64,000 bases of DNA from positions 620,001 to 684,000 of the forward strand of contig NZ_FNVV01000014.1 in NCBI RefSeq assembly GCF_900108345.1, read 5' to 3'. The notes below the pieces were generated by a model. The model searched no databases and had not been told where the DNA came from. It was given only the letters and a program-made list of their open reading frames with translations. This DNA is from Bacteroides ndongoniae (GTDB lineage Bacteria; Bacteroidota; Bacteroidia; Bacteroidales; Bacteroidaceae). This document shows positions 8,444 to 18,570 of this stretch, one piece after another (positions within the stretch are counted from its first letter, which is position 1; each line of letters begins with the position of its first letter). The position numbers and the translations under genes are program-made.

Positions 8444-10030
8444 TCAGCTGAACATTTTTGCGACCATTGCTGCCGTCTCTTCGATCTTCTGAGTCACTTC
8501 GTCATTGATGACACCTGTCTTCAGTACATCGAGAACATCGTTCCGGTGATTCATTTCGAGCTGTTCAAGGAAACTGCGCTCAAACTCCTTCACTTTGTCC
8601 AGAGGCACATCTTTCAGCAATCCGTGTGTACCACAATACAGAATAGCCACCTGCTTTTCGACAGGCATCGGGCTGTACTGAGGCTGTACCAGCAAACGGG
8701 TATTCTTCTGTCCCTTATCGATAGTCAGCGCGGTAACGGGGTCCATATCGCCACTGAACTTGGTAAATGCTTCGAGTTCGCGATACTGAGCCTGGTCGAT
8801 CTTCAACGTACCGGCCACTTTCTTCATCGCCTTGATCTGTGCATTACCACCGACACGGCTCACCGAAATACCGACATCAATAGCCGGACGGTTGCCCTGA
8901 TTGAACAGATTGGTATCAAGGAAGATCTGTCCGTCGGTGATAGATATCACATTGGTCGGGATATATGCCGATACGTCGCCGGCCTGCGTTTCAATGATAG
9001 GCAAGGCTGTCAGTGAACCGCCGCCTTTTACTTTTCCGCGCAGACTGTCGGGCAAGTCGTTCATCTGGCATGCTACTTCCTGCTGGTTGATGATTCGTGC
9101 CGCACGTTCCAACAGACGTGAATGCAGGTAGAAAATATCACCCGGATAGGCCTCACGTCCGGAAGGACGACGCAAAATCAATGATACCTCACGATAGGCA
9201 ACCGCCTGTTTGGAAAGGTCGTCATAAACAACCAAGGCATGACGGCCGGTATCGCGGAAATACTCGCCGATAGCAGCACCGGCAAAGGGGGCATAGTACT
9301 GCATGGCTGCAGGATCGCCAGCCGTAGCGGCTACCACAATGGTGTAGTCCATGGCTCCGTGCTGACGCAAGGTGTTGACAATAGAGGCTACAGTCGAACC
9401 TTTCTGGCCGATGGCTACATAAATACAATATACCGGATCGCCGGCTTCGTAATTGGCACGCTGGTTGATGATGGTATCAATGGCAATGGCAGTCTTACCT
9501 GTCTGACGGTCGCCAATGATCAGCTCACGCTGTCCGCGGCCGATAGGAATCATGGCATCCACCGCCTTCAGACCAGTCTGCAAAGGCTGATTTACCGGCT
9601 GACGGAAAATAACTCCCGGTGCCTTACGCTCCAACGGCATTTCGCAAAGTTCACCTCCAATCGGTCCTTTGCCATCGAGCGCAACACCCAACGGGTCTAT
9701 CACACGTCCTAACATTCCCTCTCCTACCATAATAGAGGCAATACGCTTTGTACGTTTCACGATGAATCCTTCCTTTATCTTATCGGTAGGACCCAGCAAA
9801 ACGGCACCCACGTTGTCCTCTTCCAAGTTCATCACGATAGCCTTGACACCGTTGTCGAACTCCAGCAACTCGTTGGCTTCGGCATTGCGCAGACCGTAGA
9901 TACGTGCCACGCCATCGCTGACCTGCAACACCGTACCAACCTCGTCCAGCTGCACCCGGGTATCAATGCCTTCCAGTTGCTTGCGGAGGATATCGGAAAC
10001 TTCGCTTACTTTTATATTTTCAGACAACAT
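8444..10030 (-). CDS. atpA: F1Fo ATP synthase alpha subunit
   Basis: 528 residues. Non-catalytic nucleotide-binding subunit with Walker [12 protein letters not shown], the [20 protein letters not shown] block and the [15 protein letters not shown] region. The frame is open to 10057, but [21 protein letters not shown] is the family N-terminus and its ATG at 10030 is preceded by AAAAAGGAAT, a good ribosome-binding site; I use 10030. Located between atpH and atpG. Confidence 0.97.
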   Translation of the reverse strand: MLSENIKVSEVSDILRKQLEGIDTRVQLDEVGTVLQVSDGVARIYGLRNAEANELLEFDNGVKAIVMNLEEDNVGAVLLGPTDKIKEGFIVKRTKRIASIMVGEGMLGRVIDPLGVALDGKGPIGGELCEMPLERKAPGVIFRQPVNQPLQTGLKAVDAMIPIGRGQRELIIGDRQTGKTAIAIDTIINQRANYEAGDPVYCIYVAIGQKGSTVASIVNTLRQHGAMDYTIVVAATAGDPAAMQYYAPFAGAAIGEYFRDTGRHALVVYDDLSKQAVAYREVSLILRRPSGREAYPGDIFYLHSRLLERAARIINQQEVACQMNDLPDSLRGKVKGGGSLTALPIIETQAGDVSAYIPTNVISITDGQIFLDTNLFNQGNRPAIDVGISVSRVGGNAQIKAMKKVAGTLKIDQAQYRELEAFTKFSGDMDPVTALTIDKGQKNTRLLVQPQYSPMPVEKQVAILYCGTHGLLKDVPLDKVKEFERSFLEQLEMNHRNDVLDVLKTGVINDEVTQKIEETAAMVAKMFS

Positions 10031-10083
10031 TTTATTCCTTTTTAAAAAGACCGGCATTATCGTCAGTCAAACACCAGTCGCAA

Positions 10084-10644
10084 TTAAACGATTCTTCTAT
10101 TCTTATCAATGAACTGCTCTTTCACTTTCTTCAACTGGGTCGCAATGCTCGCGTCCAGACGGAAATTGTTAACGTCAAAGATAAATCCACCCAAAACTGA
10201 CGGATCTACCTCGGTCTGCAACTCCATGCGGGCATGCAACAAGGTAGAGGCACTGTTTCTGATACGTTCTTCCTCTTCCTTAGTTACAGGTACAGCAGTT
10301 ATCAACTTGGCCACTCCAATGTGTTTGCTCTTCCGGTATAAATCCAAAAAGGCCAAACAGATGTATCGGAGCATGCTTTCACGGCCATTCTTCAGCACCA
10401 ATGTTATAAAACGGCTGAATTCATGACTTATTGGAGCATCTCCGGCAGCAGCCGTACTGATAAGCGAATACTTCTCACGTATCGTCAAAATGGGATTATC
10501 CAACGCAGCATGTAAATCCGCATGATTCTGAAAACTATGTTCGAGCATACGCACACATGCGTAGACCGAATCTTCCGTTTTCGTATCCTGGGCGTATTTC
10601 ATGAGTGCTTTGGCATACCGCACTGAAACAATTCCTATATCCAT
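10084..10644 (-). CDS. atpH: F1Fo ATP synthase delta subunit
   Basis: 186-residue peripheral-stalk subunit joining F1 to the b dimer. N-terminus MDIGIVSVRYAKALMKYAQ matches the family RYAxAL motif; the C-terminal VDPSVLGGFIFDVNNFRLDASI segment is the conserved delta/OSCP signature. A TTG codon 15 bases upstream (10659) also opens the frame, but the ATG at 10644 fits the family start. Confidence 0.95.
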   Translation of the reverse strand: MDIGIVSVRYAKALMKYAQDTKTEDSVYACVRMLEHSFQNHADLHAALDNPILTIREKYSLISTAAAGDAPISHEFSRFITLVLKNGRESMLRYICLAFLDLYRKSKHIGVAKLITAVPVTKEEEERIRNSASTLLHARMELQTEVDPSVLGGFIFDVNNFRLDASIATQLKKVKEQFIDKNRRIV

Positions 10645-10736
10645 CTTATCTAAATTCAACTACAGAATCGCAATTCCTGATATAAGTCGGAAGTTCCGAA
10701 GAAAGCATTCCTTTCATCAGGAATTACAATTCAACA

Positions 10737-11249
10737 TTAATTCTGTTTATTTCTCGAAGCAGCCAAAATTTCATCCAGCATACGGTCGATCATGCCCATC
10801 TGTTCGTCTTTATCATCCAGATTCTTGCGGATAACCTTCTCTGCAATATCTACAGAAAGCATGGCCACCTGACGGCGGATATCGCGTATGGCTTCTTCTT
10901 TTTCAAGCTGTATCTGTCTTCTTACCTCGTCCAGTTCCTTCTGCGCAGCGACTTCTGCTTGTTTACGGGCTTCGACAATGATTTTGTCGCGCTCGTGCAT
11001 CGCTTCCCGAAGGATGCGTCCTTGTTCCTTATTGGCGGCAGCCACCAGTTGCTCACTTTCTTCTTTCAGTTTCGAAAGCTGAGCGTTCGCCTCGCGTGCT
11101 ACTGCCATAGACTGGTCGATGTATGTCTTACGGCCTTCAACCATCTTGGTTATCACCGGAAAGCCATACTTCGCCAACACTACAAACACAATGCCGAACG
11201 AAAGAAGCATCCAGAACAGCAGACCACTATCGGGTAATAACAATGACAT
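10737..11249 (-). CDS. atpF: F1Fo ATP synthase b subunit
   Basis: 170-residue peripheral-stalk subunit. One N-terminal transmembrane helix ([21 protein letters not shown]) followed by a long charged coiled coil (about residues 35-150) rich in Glu, Lys, Arg and Ala, ending with [20 protein letters not shown]. Only one b-type gene is present, so a homodimer is expected. Confidence 0.96.
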   Translation of the reverse strand: MSLLLPDSGLLFWMLLSFGIVFVVLAKYGFPVITKMVEGRKTYIDQSMAVAREANAQLSKLKEESEQLVAAANKEQGRILREAMHERDKIIVEARKQAEVAAQKELDEVRRQIQLEKEEAIRDIRRQVAMLSVDIAEKVIRKNLDDKDEQMGMIDRMLDEILAASRNKQN

Positions 11250-11400
11250 ATTTCTAACTATTTAGTTTCTCGGTTTCCGGATTCATAAGCTTGTCAGTCC
11301 TTCGATGTTTCAACACCATAACGGAAGAACTTACGCACCTTTAACCCGGCAACTTACAAATTAAGAATTATCAATTGAAACAGGAGGTACCCTCCGGTCA

Positions 11401-11664
<264 letters not shown>

Positions 11665-11688
11665 CTAAATTTTTAAATGGTTATTTTT

Positions 11689-12882
11689 TTAGTTATTCAA
11701 TTCTCGTATTTCTTTTTCTGTTTTTATCTCTTTCTTTTCTTCATGTTCCGCCTGCGCCAATCCGATGAACACGGCCGACAGCATGGTAAACACATAAGCC
11801 TGGATAAAGGCTACCAGCAGCTCCAACGCATTCATAAAGATGTTGAACAGCACCGAAGCAAACGTCAACGAACCGTTCAGTACAGGTCCCATGCTGGCCG
11901 ATATGAATATCAGACTTGTCAGTACTAGCATGGCCATGTGACCGGCCAGCATATTGGCAAAAAGACGGATCATCAAGGCAAACGGCTTGGTAAACACACC
12001 GAAAAACTCAATCAGGGGCATCATCGGGAAAGGTACCTTCAGCCACCAGGGAACATCGGGCCAGAATATGTCTTTCCAGTATGCCTTGTTGCCGAACAGG
12101 TTGACCGCAATAAAGGTACATACGGCCAACACCATCGTAACGGCTATGTTGCCCGTCACATTGGCACCACCCGGGAAGAAAGGAACCAGCCCCATGAGGT
12201 TGTTGATGAATATAAAGAAGAAAGCTGTGAGCAAATAGGGAGCAAACTTATGATATTTGGGTCCCACACAACTCTTGATAACATCATCGTTGACCATCAT
12301 GATAAACATCTCCATAAAGCCGACAAAACCTCCGGGAGCCTCACTGTCCTGCGGGTGTTTCTTATACCAGCGTGCCACGCTCAGAATGATAATCATCAGC
12401 AGCAGGCTATTGAATATCAGTGCAAAGGCTACTTTGGTAATCGAGAAATCCCACGGGCGTACTTCATTGCCCTGGGCATCATACTCTACGAGCTTCCCTT
12501 CGTAACGGCTGCCTTCGGGGGCAATGGAAAGGCCTTCGTATGACCCGTTATTCTCTTCGAGCCGGGCCGATGAGAACACATGCCATCCGGTTGTCTGGCT
12601 GTAGACAATAATAGGCAGAGGGACAGTGACATGAGTTTTTCCCCACGTAGTAATGTGCCACTCATAGGCATCGCCGATGTGTCCGAAAACAATTTCTTTC
12701 ACATCAACTGTACCTTCTTCCTGTTCCTTTGCTGCAGATTCGCTCTTTTGTACGACAGTCGTGTCGGCCGCCATCTGACTGGCGGGAGTCACCGCAGCCA
12801 CAGTGTCGGCATACACCGTTTCCGAAAAGAGGAATCCCATCAACAGGATTATTACGAACCACGTATTATGCTTTCGTTTCAT
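11689..12882 (-). CDS. atpB: F1Fo ATP synthase a subunit with N-terminal signal and periplasmic extension
   Basis: 397 residues, clearly longer than the about 270 of the E. coli protein. The N-terminal signal-like helix (FVIILLMGFLFSETVYA) is followed by about 110 residues of soluble sequence, then the membrane domain. The essential channel Arg lies in KPFALMIRLFANMLAGH; the last helix segment is ALELLVAFIQAYVFTMLSAVFI. The N-terminal extension occurs in Bacteroidetes a subunits; its role is not known to me. The gene overlaps the preceding small membrane-protein gene by 17 bases, indicating translational coupling. Confidence 0.96.
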   Translation of the reverse strand: MKRKHNTWFVIILLMGFLFSETVYADTVAAVTPASQMAADTTVVQKSESAAKEQEEGTVDVKEIVFGHIGDAYEWHITTWGKTHVTVPLPIIVYSQTTGWHVFSSARLEENNGSYEGLSIAPEGSRYEGKLVEYDAQGNEVRPWDFSITKVAFALIFNSLLLMIIILSVARWYKKHPQDSEAPGGFVGFMEMFIMMVNDDVIKSCVGPKYHKFAPYLLTAFFFIFINNLMGLVPFFPGGANVTGNIAVTMVLAVCTFIAVNLFGNKAYWKDIFWPDVPWWLKVPFPMMPLIEFFGVFTKPFALMIRLFANMLAGHMAMLVLTSLIFISASMGPVLNGSLTFASVLFNIFMNALELLVAFIQAYVFTMLSAVFIGLAQAEHEEKKEIKTEKEIRELNN

Positions 12883-13291
12883 CTTTCTTACTTTTTTTCG
12901 CTTTACGGTTCATTTCGAACGTGAAGAAGAACCATGAATCATATATCAAATAAATCAGATAATTTGCAATAAACGTCAGCAAAAAAGCCCGGATTTCCTC
13001 ACGGACAGCAACGCAATAAATAGCCATCACAATGATGGCAAACAGCATCCGCATCACTTTCAGCAGCAAGTAGATCTGCAACATCCACTTGGGAGAGTGC
13101 TTGCGGCACATTTCCGTCATGCTGATAGTAAACACTCCGAAGACAAAAAAGAATACAGGAATAATGGGATAGCCTCCAAAATAGTGATGAGGAAAGAAAG
13201 AAAAATAGATTCCGCCTCCACACACACCAATCAGCAATGTCAGCAAAGCCGATTGTAACAAATAATTACGTTTAGTTATACTAATGCTCAC
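12866..13291 (-). CDS. Small membrane protein in the atp operon (AtpI-like position)
   Basis: 141 residues with four predicted transmembrane helices (about 13-32, 42-60, 72-97, 102-125) and a Lys-rich cytoplasmic tail (RKAKKSKKDETKA). It starts with GTG at 13291, preceded by CAGGAAAAA. Its place just before atpB, in an operon otherwise complete, corresponds to atpI/atpR-type genes that help c-ring assembly or ion handling in other bacteria. Sequence similarity to AtpI is not obvious by eye, so this assignment is from position only. Confidence 0.75.
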   Translation of the reverse strand: MSISITKRNYLLQSALLTLLIGVCGGGIYFSFFPHHYFGGYPIIPVFFFVFGVFTISMTEMCRKHSPKWMLQIYLLLKVMRMLFAIIVMAIYCVAVREEIRAFLLTFIANYLIYLIYDSWFFFTFEMNRKAKKSKKDETKA

Positions 13292-13353
13292 TTTTTCCTG
13301 TATTTTGATTTAAGTCCTCTCTCTTTTTTTACTATCTTAATCCGGCATCTTTT

Positions 13354-13599
13354 TTACTCGATGCAAACGGAAACGGTGTCATTGCTCATTTCGATAAAGC
13401 CTCCATGAATCTCCTGCGAATGCTCTTTACCATCTTTCGTCACGTAGGAGACCAATCCGGCCTTCAGTGACGAAACGATGGGTGCATGTTGCGGCAGTAT
13501 GGTAAACGACCCCATCGCACCCGGCAATGTAACGCTGTCTACTTCTCCGTCAAAGATTTCCTTCTCGGGCGAAACAATATTTAAATGCAAATCCTTCAT
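13354..13599 (-). CDS. atpC: F1Fo ATP synthase epsilon subunit, beta-sandwich domain only
   Basis: 81 residues. MKDLHLNIVSPEKEIFDGEVDSV is the conserved N-terminal strand pair; PQHAPIVSSLKAGLV and GGFIEMSNDTVSVCIE complete the beta sandwich. The usual two-helix C-terminal domain (making about 130-140 residues in E. coli), which inhibits ATP hydrolysis, is absent: the stop follows directly. This short form seems normal for Bacteroides. Gap to atpD is 5 bases. Confidence 0.95.
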   Translation of the reverse strand: MKDLHLNIVSPEKEIFDGEVDSVTLPGAMGSFTILPQHAPIVSSLKAGLVSYVTKDGKEHSQEIHGGFIEMSNDTVSVCIE

Positions 13600-13604
13600 T
13601 TCCG

Positions 13605-15167
<1,563 letters not shown>

Positions 15168-15357
15168 CGAACAAATTGCATGTGGTTGTTCTTCCCAATA
15201 AGATTTTTTGGACAAAAAATACTTTTTTGAATGATTAAAGGTAGAAAAAGGACATTTTAATGCAAGAACTGCAACATCAGTTAACATTGGATATGATGGG
15301 ATAAAGCCGTATCTCCATGCCGCCCCAAAGAGAGATTCTTTCCAGTTAGCCAATATT

Positions 15358-15424
15358 TCTTTCCTAACTAGAGAAAATTATTTTCCTAACTGGGAAAATA
15401 TTTTTTCCTAACTGGGAAAAAATC
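15358..15424. repeat. Three tandem 22-bp palindromic units (TTTTCCTAACTGGGAAAA type)
   Basis: The core TTCCTAACT recurs at 15361, 15383 and 15405 (period 22). Units 2 and 3 read TTTTCCTAACTGGGAAAA, with complementary arms TTTTCC/GGAAAA; unit 1 is TTTCCTAACTAGAGAAAA. Each can form a small hairpin, giving a three-hairpin array upstream of atpD. Function unknown. Confidence 0.65.
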
Positions 15425-15482
15425 GGGCCAGTCAGCCCAGCAAAATTCAGGCCATACGACTCTTTTCACACATACAGAAAAA

Positions 15483-15613
15483 GAGGAGGTGTCAAAGCCA
15501 AAAGTGGCTGACATTTTGATATATTTTAGGCACGGATTACACGGAGGAACGCAGAGAAAGAAGAATAATCATCCGCAAAATTCCGTGTAATACGTGCCTA
15601 AAGGAAAGCGGTT
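15483..15613. repeat. Dispersed intergenic element, copy 1
   Basis: Begins GAGGAGGTGTCAAAGCCAAA and contains two long complementary arms: TTTAGGCACGGATTACACGG (15525-15544) and CCGTGTAATACGTGCCTAAA (15583-15602). The copy at 47814-47962 is in the opposite orientation with the same internal spacer (AGAAAGAAGAATAATCATCC read from one strand). Confidence 0.75.
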
Positions 15614-15701
15614 CCTTAATCTGACGCACTTTCCTGTTGCCGACATGCTGATAACAAAACCCTTTTCAAGGCTTTTTAGCTTATTCAGGATGGAGCGGCA
15701 C

Positions 15702-16868
15702 TTAATAAACCTCTACCCTGGCTGCAATGCTCTTTGTCTTGTCACGCAAAGCATCCAGATCGCTGCCTAGAGGCGCATAGCACAATACGACTCCCATACG
15801 GCGATTGACACGTGTAGTAGGCTTTCCGAAAATCCGCAAATAGGTATCCTCTTCTTTAGTGACTTCTTCCAGTCCTCTATAATTAGGCTGCTCCTGGCTG
15901 GCTATCGGCGAAAGGATAACTGCACTGGCACCCATACGCTCCAGTTTGATGCCAGGAATGGGCAAACCTAAAACAGCACGCAGGTGCAGTTCGAACTCAT
16001 TCAGGTTTTGAGTACCGGCCAGTGTAACCATGCCTGTGTCATGAGGACGCGGAGACAATTCCGAGAAATACACACCATTTTCATGGCTCAAGAAGAATTC
16101 CACTCCCCATATACCGTAACCGGTCAAAGCTCTGGTCACCTTTTCAGCCATTTCCTGTGCCTCTTTCAAATGTGCCGGATCGATGTAAGCCGGCTGGAAA
16201 CTTTCACGATAGTCTCCGCCTTTCTGCACATGTCCGATGGGAGGACAGAACAACGTAGGACCATTCTTCTGAGTGACGGTCAACAGCGTAATTTCACTAT
16301 CGAAGTGGATGAATTCCTCGATGATCAGTTCCTTTATATCTCCGCGGCTTCCGCTGCAACCATACTCCCAGGCATGTTCCAGTTCGTCGGCACTCTTGAC
16401 CAGCGACTGACCCTTGCCCGAAGAAGACATCAAGGGTTTAACCACACAAGGGAAGCCAATCTTTTCGGCAGCAGTTTTCAACTCTTCCAACGATTTGGCA
16501 TAATAATACTTGGCAGTCTTCAATCCCAATTCCTGTGCAGCCAAATCGCGGATGGCCTTACGGTTCATCGTATAGTTCACGGCTCGTGCACTGGGTACCA
16601 CCTGAATGCCTTCTTTCTCGAAATCGTATAAACGTTCCGTACGGATAGCTTCGATTTCCGGCACAATGATATCCGGATTGTGCTTACGTACTGCGCGCTC
16701 CAAAGCATCTCCGTCGAGCATGCTGAACACTTCGCATTCATCGGCGACCTGCATGGCCGGTGCTCCGGCATACGAATCGCAAGCTATCACATATTGTCCT
16801 TTACGTTGAGCGGCTATTACAAACTCTTTACCTAATTCACCAGAGCCTAACAACAAAATTTTTTTCAT
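15702..16868 (-). CDS. purT: Formate-dependent phosphoribosylglycinamide formyltransferase (GAR transformylase 2)
   Basis: 388-residue ATP-grasp enzyme making formyl-GAR from GAR, formate and ATP in purine synthesis, independent of folate. N-terminus [23 protein letters not shown] is the PurT/PurK nucleotide-binding fold; [14 protein letters not shown] and [19 protein letters not shown] are typical Pur[21 protein letters not shown] is the ATP-grasp loop; [30 protein letters not shown] is the metal-binding block (given here in parts: [19 protein letters not shown]). Full length. Own promoter (16903-16910) inside an inverted repeat. Confidence 0.95.
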   Translation of the reverse strand: MKKILLLGSGELGKEFVIAAQRKGQYVIACDSYAGAPAMQVADECEVFSMLDGDALERAVRKHNPDIIVPEIEAIRTERLYDFEKEGIQVVPSARAVNYTMNRKAIRDLAAQELGLKTAKYYYAKSLEELKTAAEKIGFPCVVKPLMSSSGKGQSLVKSADELEHAWEYGCSGSRGDIKELIIEEFIHFDSEITLLTVTQKNGPTLFCPPIGHVQKGGDYRESFQPAYIDPAHLKEAQEMAEKVTRALTGYGIWGVEFFLSHENGVYFSELSPRPHDTGMVTLAGTQNLNEFELHLRAVLGLPIPGIKLERMGASAVILSPIASQEQPNYRGLEEVTKEEDTYLRIFGKPTTRVNRRMGVVLCYAPLGSDLDALRDKTKSIAARVEVY

Positions 16869-16892
16869 TATCTATCTACTAATTTTATATGC

Positions 16893-16922
16893 GAGGGTGC
16901 ATCAAAAATACGCTGCACCCTC
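16893..16922. promoter_or_regulatory. purT -7 box enclosed in a 9-bp inverted repeat
   Basis: Perfect arms GAGGGTGCA (16893-16901) and TGCACCCTC (16914-16922) flank a minus-strand -7 box TATTTTTG (16903-16910). The structure lies between the DUF4301 gene and purT. It can be a hairpin at the end of the DUF4301 transcript or an operator over the purT promoter; lack of a T-run favours the operator, but this is inference. Confidence 0.55.
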
Positions 16923-16952
16923 CATTCTTTTTCAAATCCAACGAACGAACAG

Positions 16953-18470
16953 TTATTGATGCTGTTCTCTTAACAAATCGTTCACGGTCTTCACCGGATT
17001 GAATGTGCTTAACGGCACTTCTACAAATATCGTGTTCCAGTCACTCATGGCTCCGTTCCACAGTCCGGGAAGTTCCAATGCTTTCAGTTCCTTTCCGTTT
17101 TTCGATTTATGGGATATGAATCCGGTCGATTTGTCTACGTACTTCGTAAGGTCGAATTTATGTCCCTTATAGTCGCGCACTGCACAAACCAGGTCTACCG
17201 GATTGAAATGAGTTCCCTTTTCGAACATTTCTTTCTTCTGCGGATCGTTCATATCAATCTGCGAACTTTCCAGTATCTGCAACGAAATAGTGCCATCGCT
17301 GTTATAGGCCAGGAACGGACCTCCACCGGGTTCGCCTACATTCTTCACCATACCGCATACACGCATCGGACGATTCAGTTTCTTTTTCAGGTAAATAACC
17401 AGTTCGGCATCCTCCAGATTCTTCACTTCCGGATTCTTGCAGCAAAGTTTCTTTTGCAAGAACTGCAATACGTCCAGAATCTGTTCATGAGTATATTTCC
17501 CGCTGTCCAGCAATTGCAGATATGCAAAAGCCTGTTGTTGCAAGGTAATCAGTACACCTGCTATCAGTTTTTTATATAAAACGGTGTCGCCTTTCAGCTT
17601 GTCAGGTACAACGTTATCGATGTTCTTGATAAAAATAACGTCAGCATCCAGATCATTCAAGTTCTCAATCAAAGCACCATGTCCACCCGGACGGAACAGG
17701 AGTTGTCCCTTATCACGGAAAGGCTGATTGTTCATATCTGCAGCAATGGTATCTGTGCTCGGTTTCTGCTCAGAGAATGTAATATTATAATCCACTCCAT
17801 ATTTCTTGGCATAAAGAGCAGCCTTTTCCTCGATCAGAGCCTTAAAGAAAGCACGATGTTCGGGAGATACAGTGAAATGTACATTAACCTTGCCATTGCG
17901 GTTGGCTGCATACAAAGCACCTTCTACCAGATGTTCCTCTACCGGAGTACGGCTTCCGTCTTCATATTTATGGAATTTCAGCAATCCTTTGGGCAAAGAG
18001 CCGTAATTCAAGCCTGCCGATTCCAGCAAAGCTGCTACCACAGCCTTATAGTCGCCCTCGTTCAGCAAAGCAGGAATATCCTTGCCTTTGGTCTTCAGAC
18101 ACGCCGCATTCAAATCATCGTAAAAAGCAAAATGCTCAATCTTCTCAAAGAACTTCTTTTCAAAATCTGTCTGAGGGACATTATAATCAGCGCCCAAAAA
18201 CTCAAACATATTCTTAAACATGCGGCTGGCCGCACCCGAAGCTGGTACAAATTTTACCACTGTTTTATCAGTCTGTGTATAAGCTTCCCATGCGTCCAGA
18301 TATGTTTTCTGAACCTCAGCATCGGGAGCCAATATACCATTTTCAACAGAAGCAGCTGCATATAACTTCAAAAAAGGAAAACCTTTCTCAAAACATGCCA
18401 ACTGTTCTGCAATCTGTTCTTCCGAAATGCCTTTCTTTACAAGCAAATCTTTGTCCTGGGGTGTTATCAT
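16953..18470 (-). CDS. DUF4301 family protein
   Basis: 505-residue cytoplasmic protein of a family I recognise as DUF4301, common in Bacteroidetes and without a known function. Notable motifs: VKFVPASGAASRMFKNMF (about 73-90), an SGAASRM loop resembling nucleotide-binding loops; LLFRPGGHGALIENLNDLDAD and VIFIKNIDNVVPD (about 275-310), like the substrate and metal sites of nucleotide-sugar pyrophosphorylases; GMVKNVGEPGGGPFLAYNSDG (in parts). A pyrophosphorylase-like fold is an inference from these blocks. Divergent from the RSH gene, with its own -7 box. Confidence 0.85.
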   Translation of the reverse strand: MITPQDKDLLVKKGISEEQIAEQLACFEKGFPFLKLYAAASVENGILAPDAEVQKTYLDAWEAYTQTDKTVVKFVPASGAASRMFKNMFEFLGADYNVPQTDFEKKFFEKIEHFAFYDDLNAACLKTKGKDIPALLNEGDYKAVVAALLESAGLNYGSLPKGLLKFHKYEDGSRTPVEEHLVEGALYAANRNGKVNVHFTVSPEHRAFFKALIEEKAALYAKKYGVDYNITFSEQKPSTDTIAADMNNQPFRDKGQLLFRPGGHGALIENLNDLDADVIFIKNIDNVVPDKLKGDTVLYKKLIAGVLITLQQQAFAYLQLLDSGKYTHEQILDVLQFLQKKLCCKNPEVKNLEDAELVIYLKKKLNRPMRVCGMVKNVGEPGGGPFLAYNSDGTISLQILESSQIDMNDPQKKEMFEKGTHFNPVDLVCAVRDYKGHKFDLTKYVDKSTGFISHKSKNGKELKALELPGLWNGAMSDWNTIFVEVPLSTFNPVKTVNDLLREQHQ

Positions 18471-18497
18471 ATTTATCTAAATTTATTAATTGACCCC

Positions 18498-18505
18498 CAA
18501 AAGTA
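18498..18505 (-). promoter_or_regulatory. -7 box TACTTTTG for the DUF4301 gene
   Basis: Minus-strand TAnnTTTG, 28 bases before the ATG at 18470. Confidence 0.55.
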
Positions 18506-18547
18506 TAAAAAAAATGCAACTGTGATAAGAAAAAACAAGAAAAAAAC

Positions 18548-18555
18548 TACCTTTG
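18548..18555 (+). promoter_or_regulatory. -7 box TACCTTTG for the RSH gene
   Basis: Plus-strand TAnnTTTG. The TTG codon at 18553 that opens the frame lies inside this box, so translation must start at an ATG downstream (18571 or 18577). Confidence 0.6.
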
Positions 18556-18570
18556 GCAAATAAAATACAA

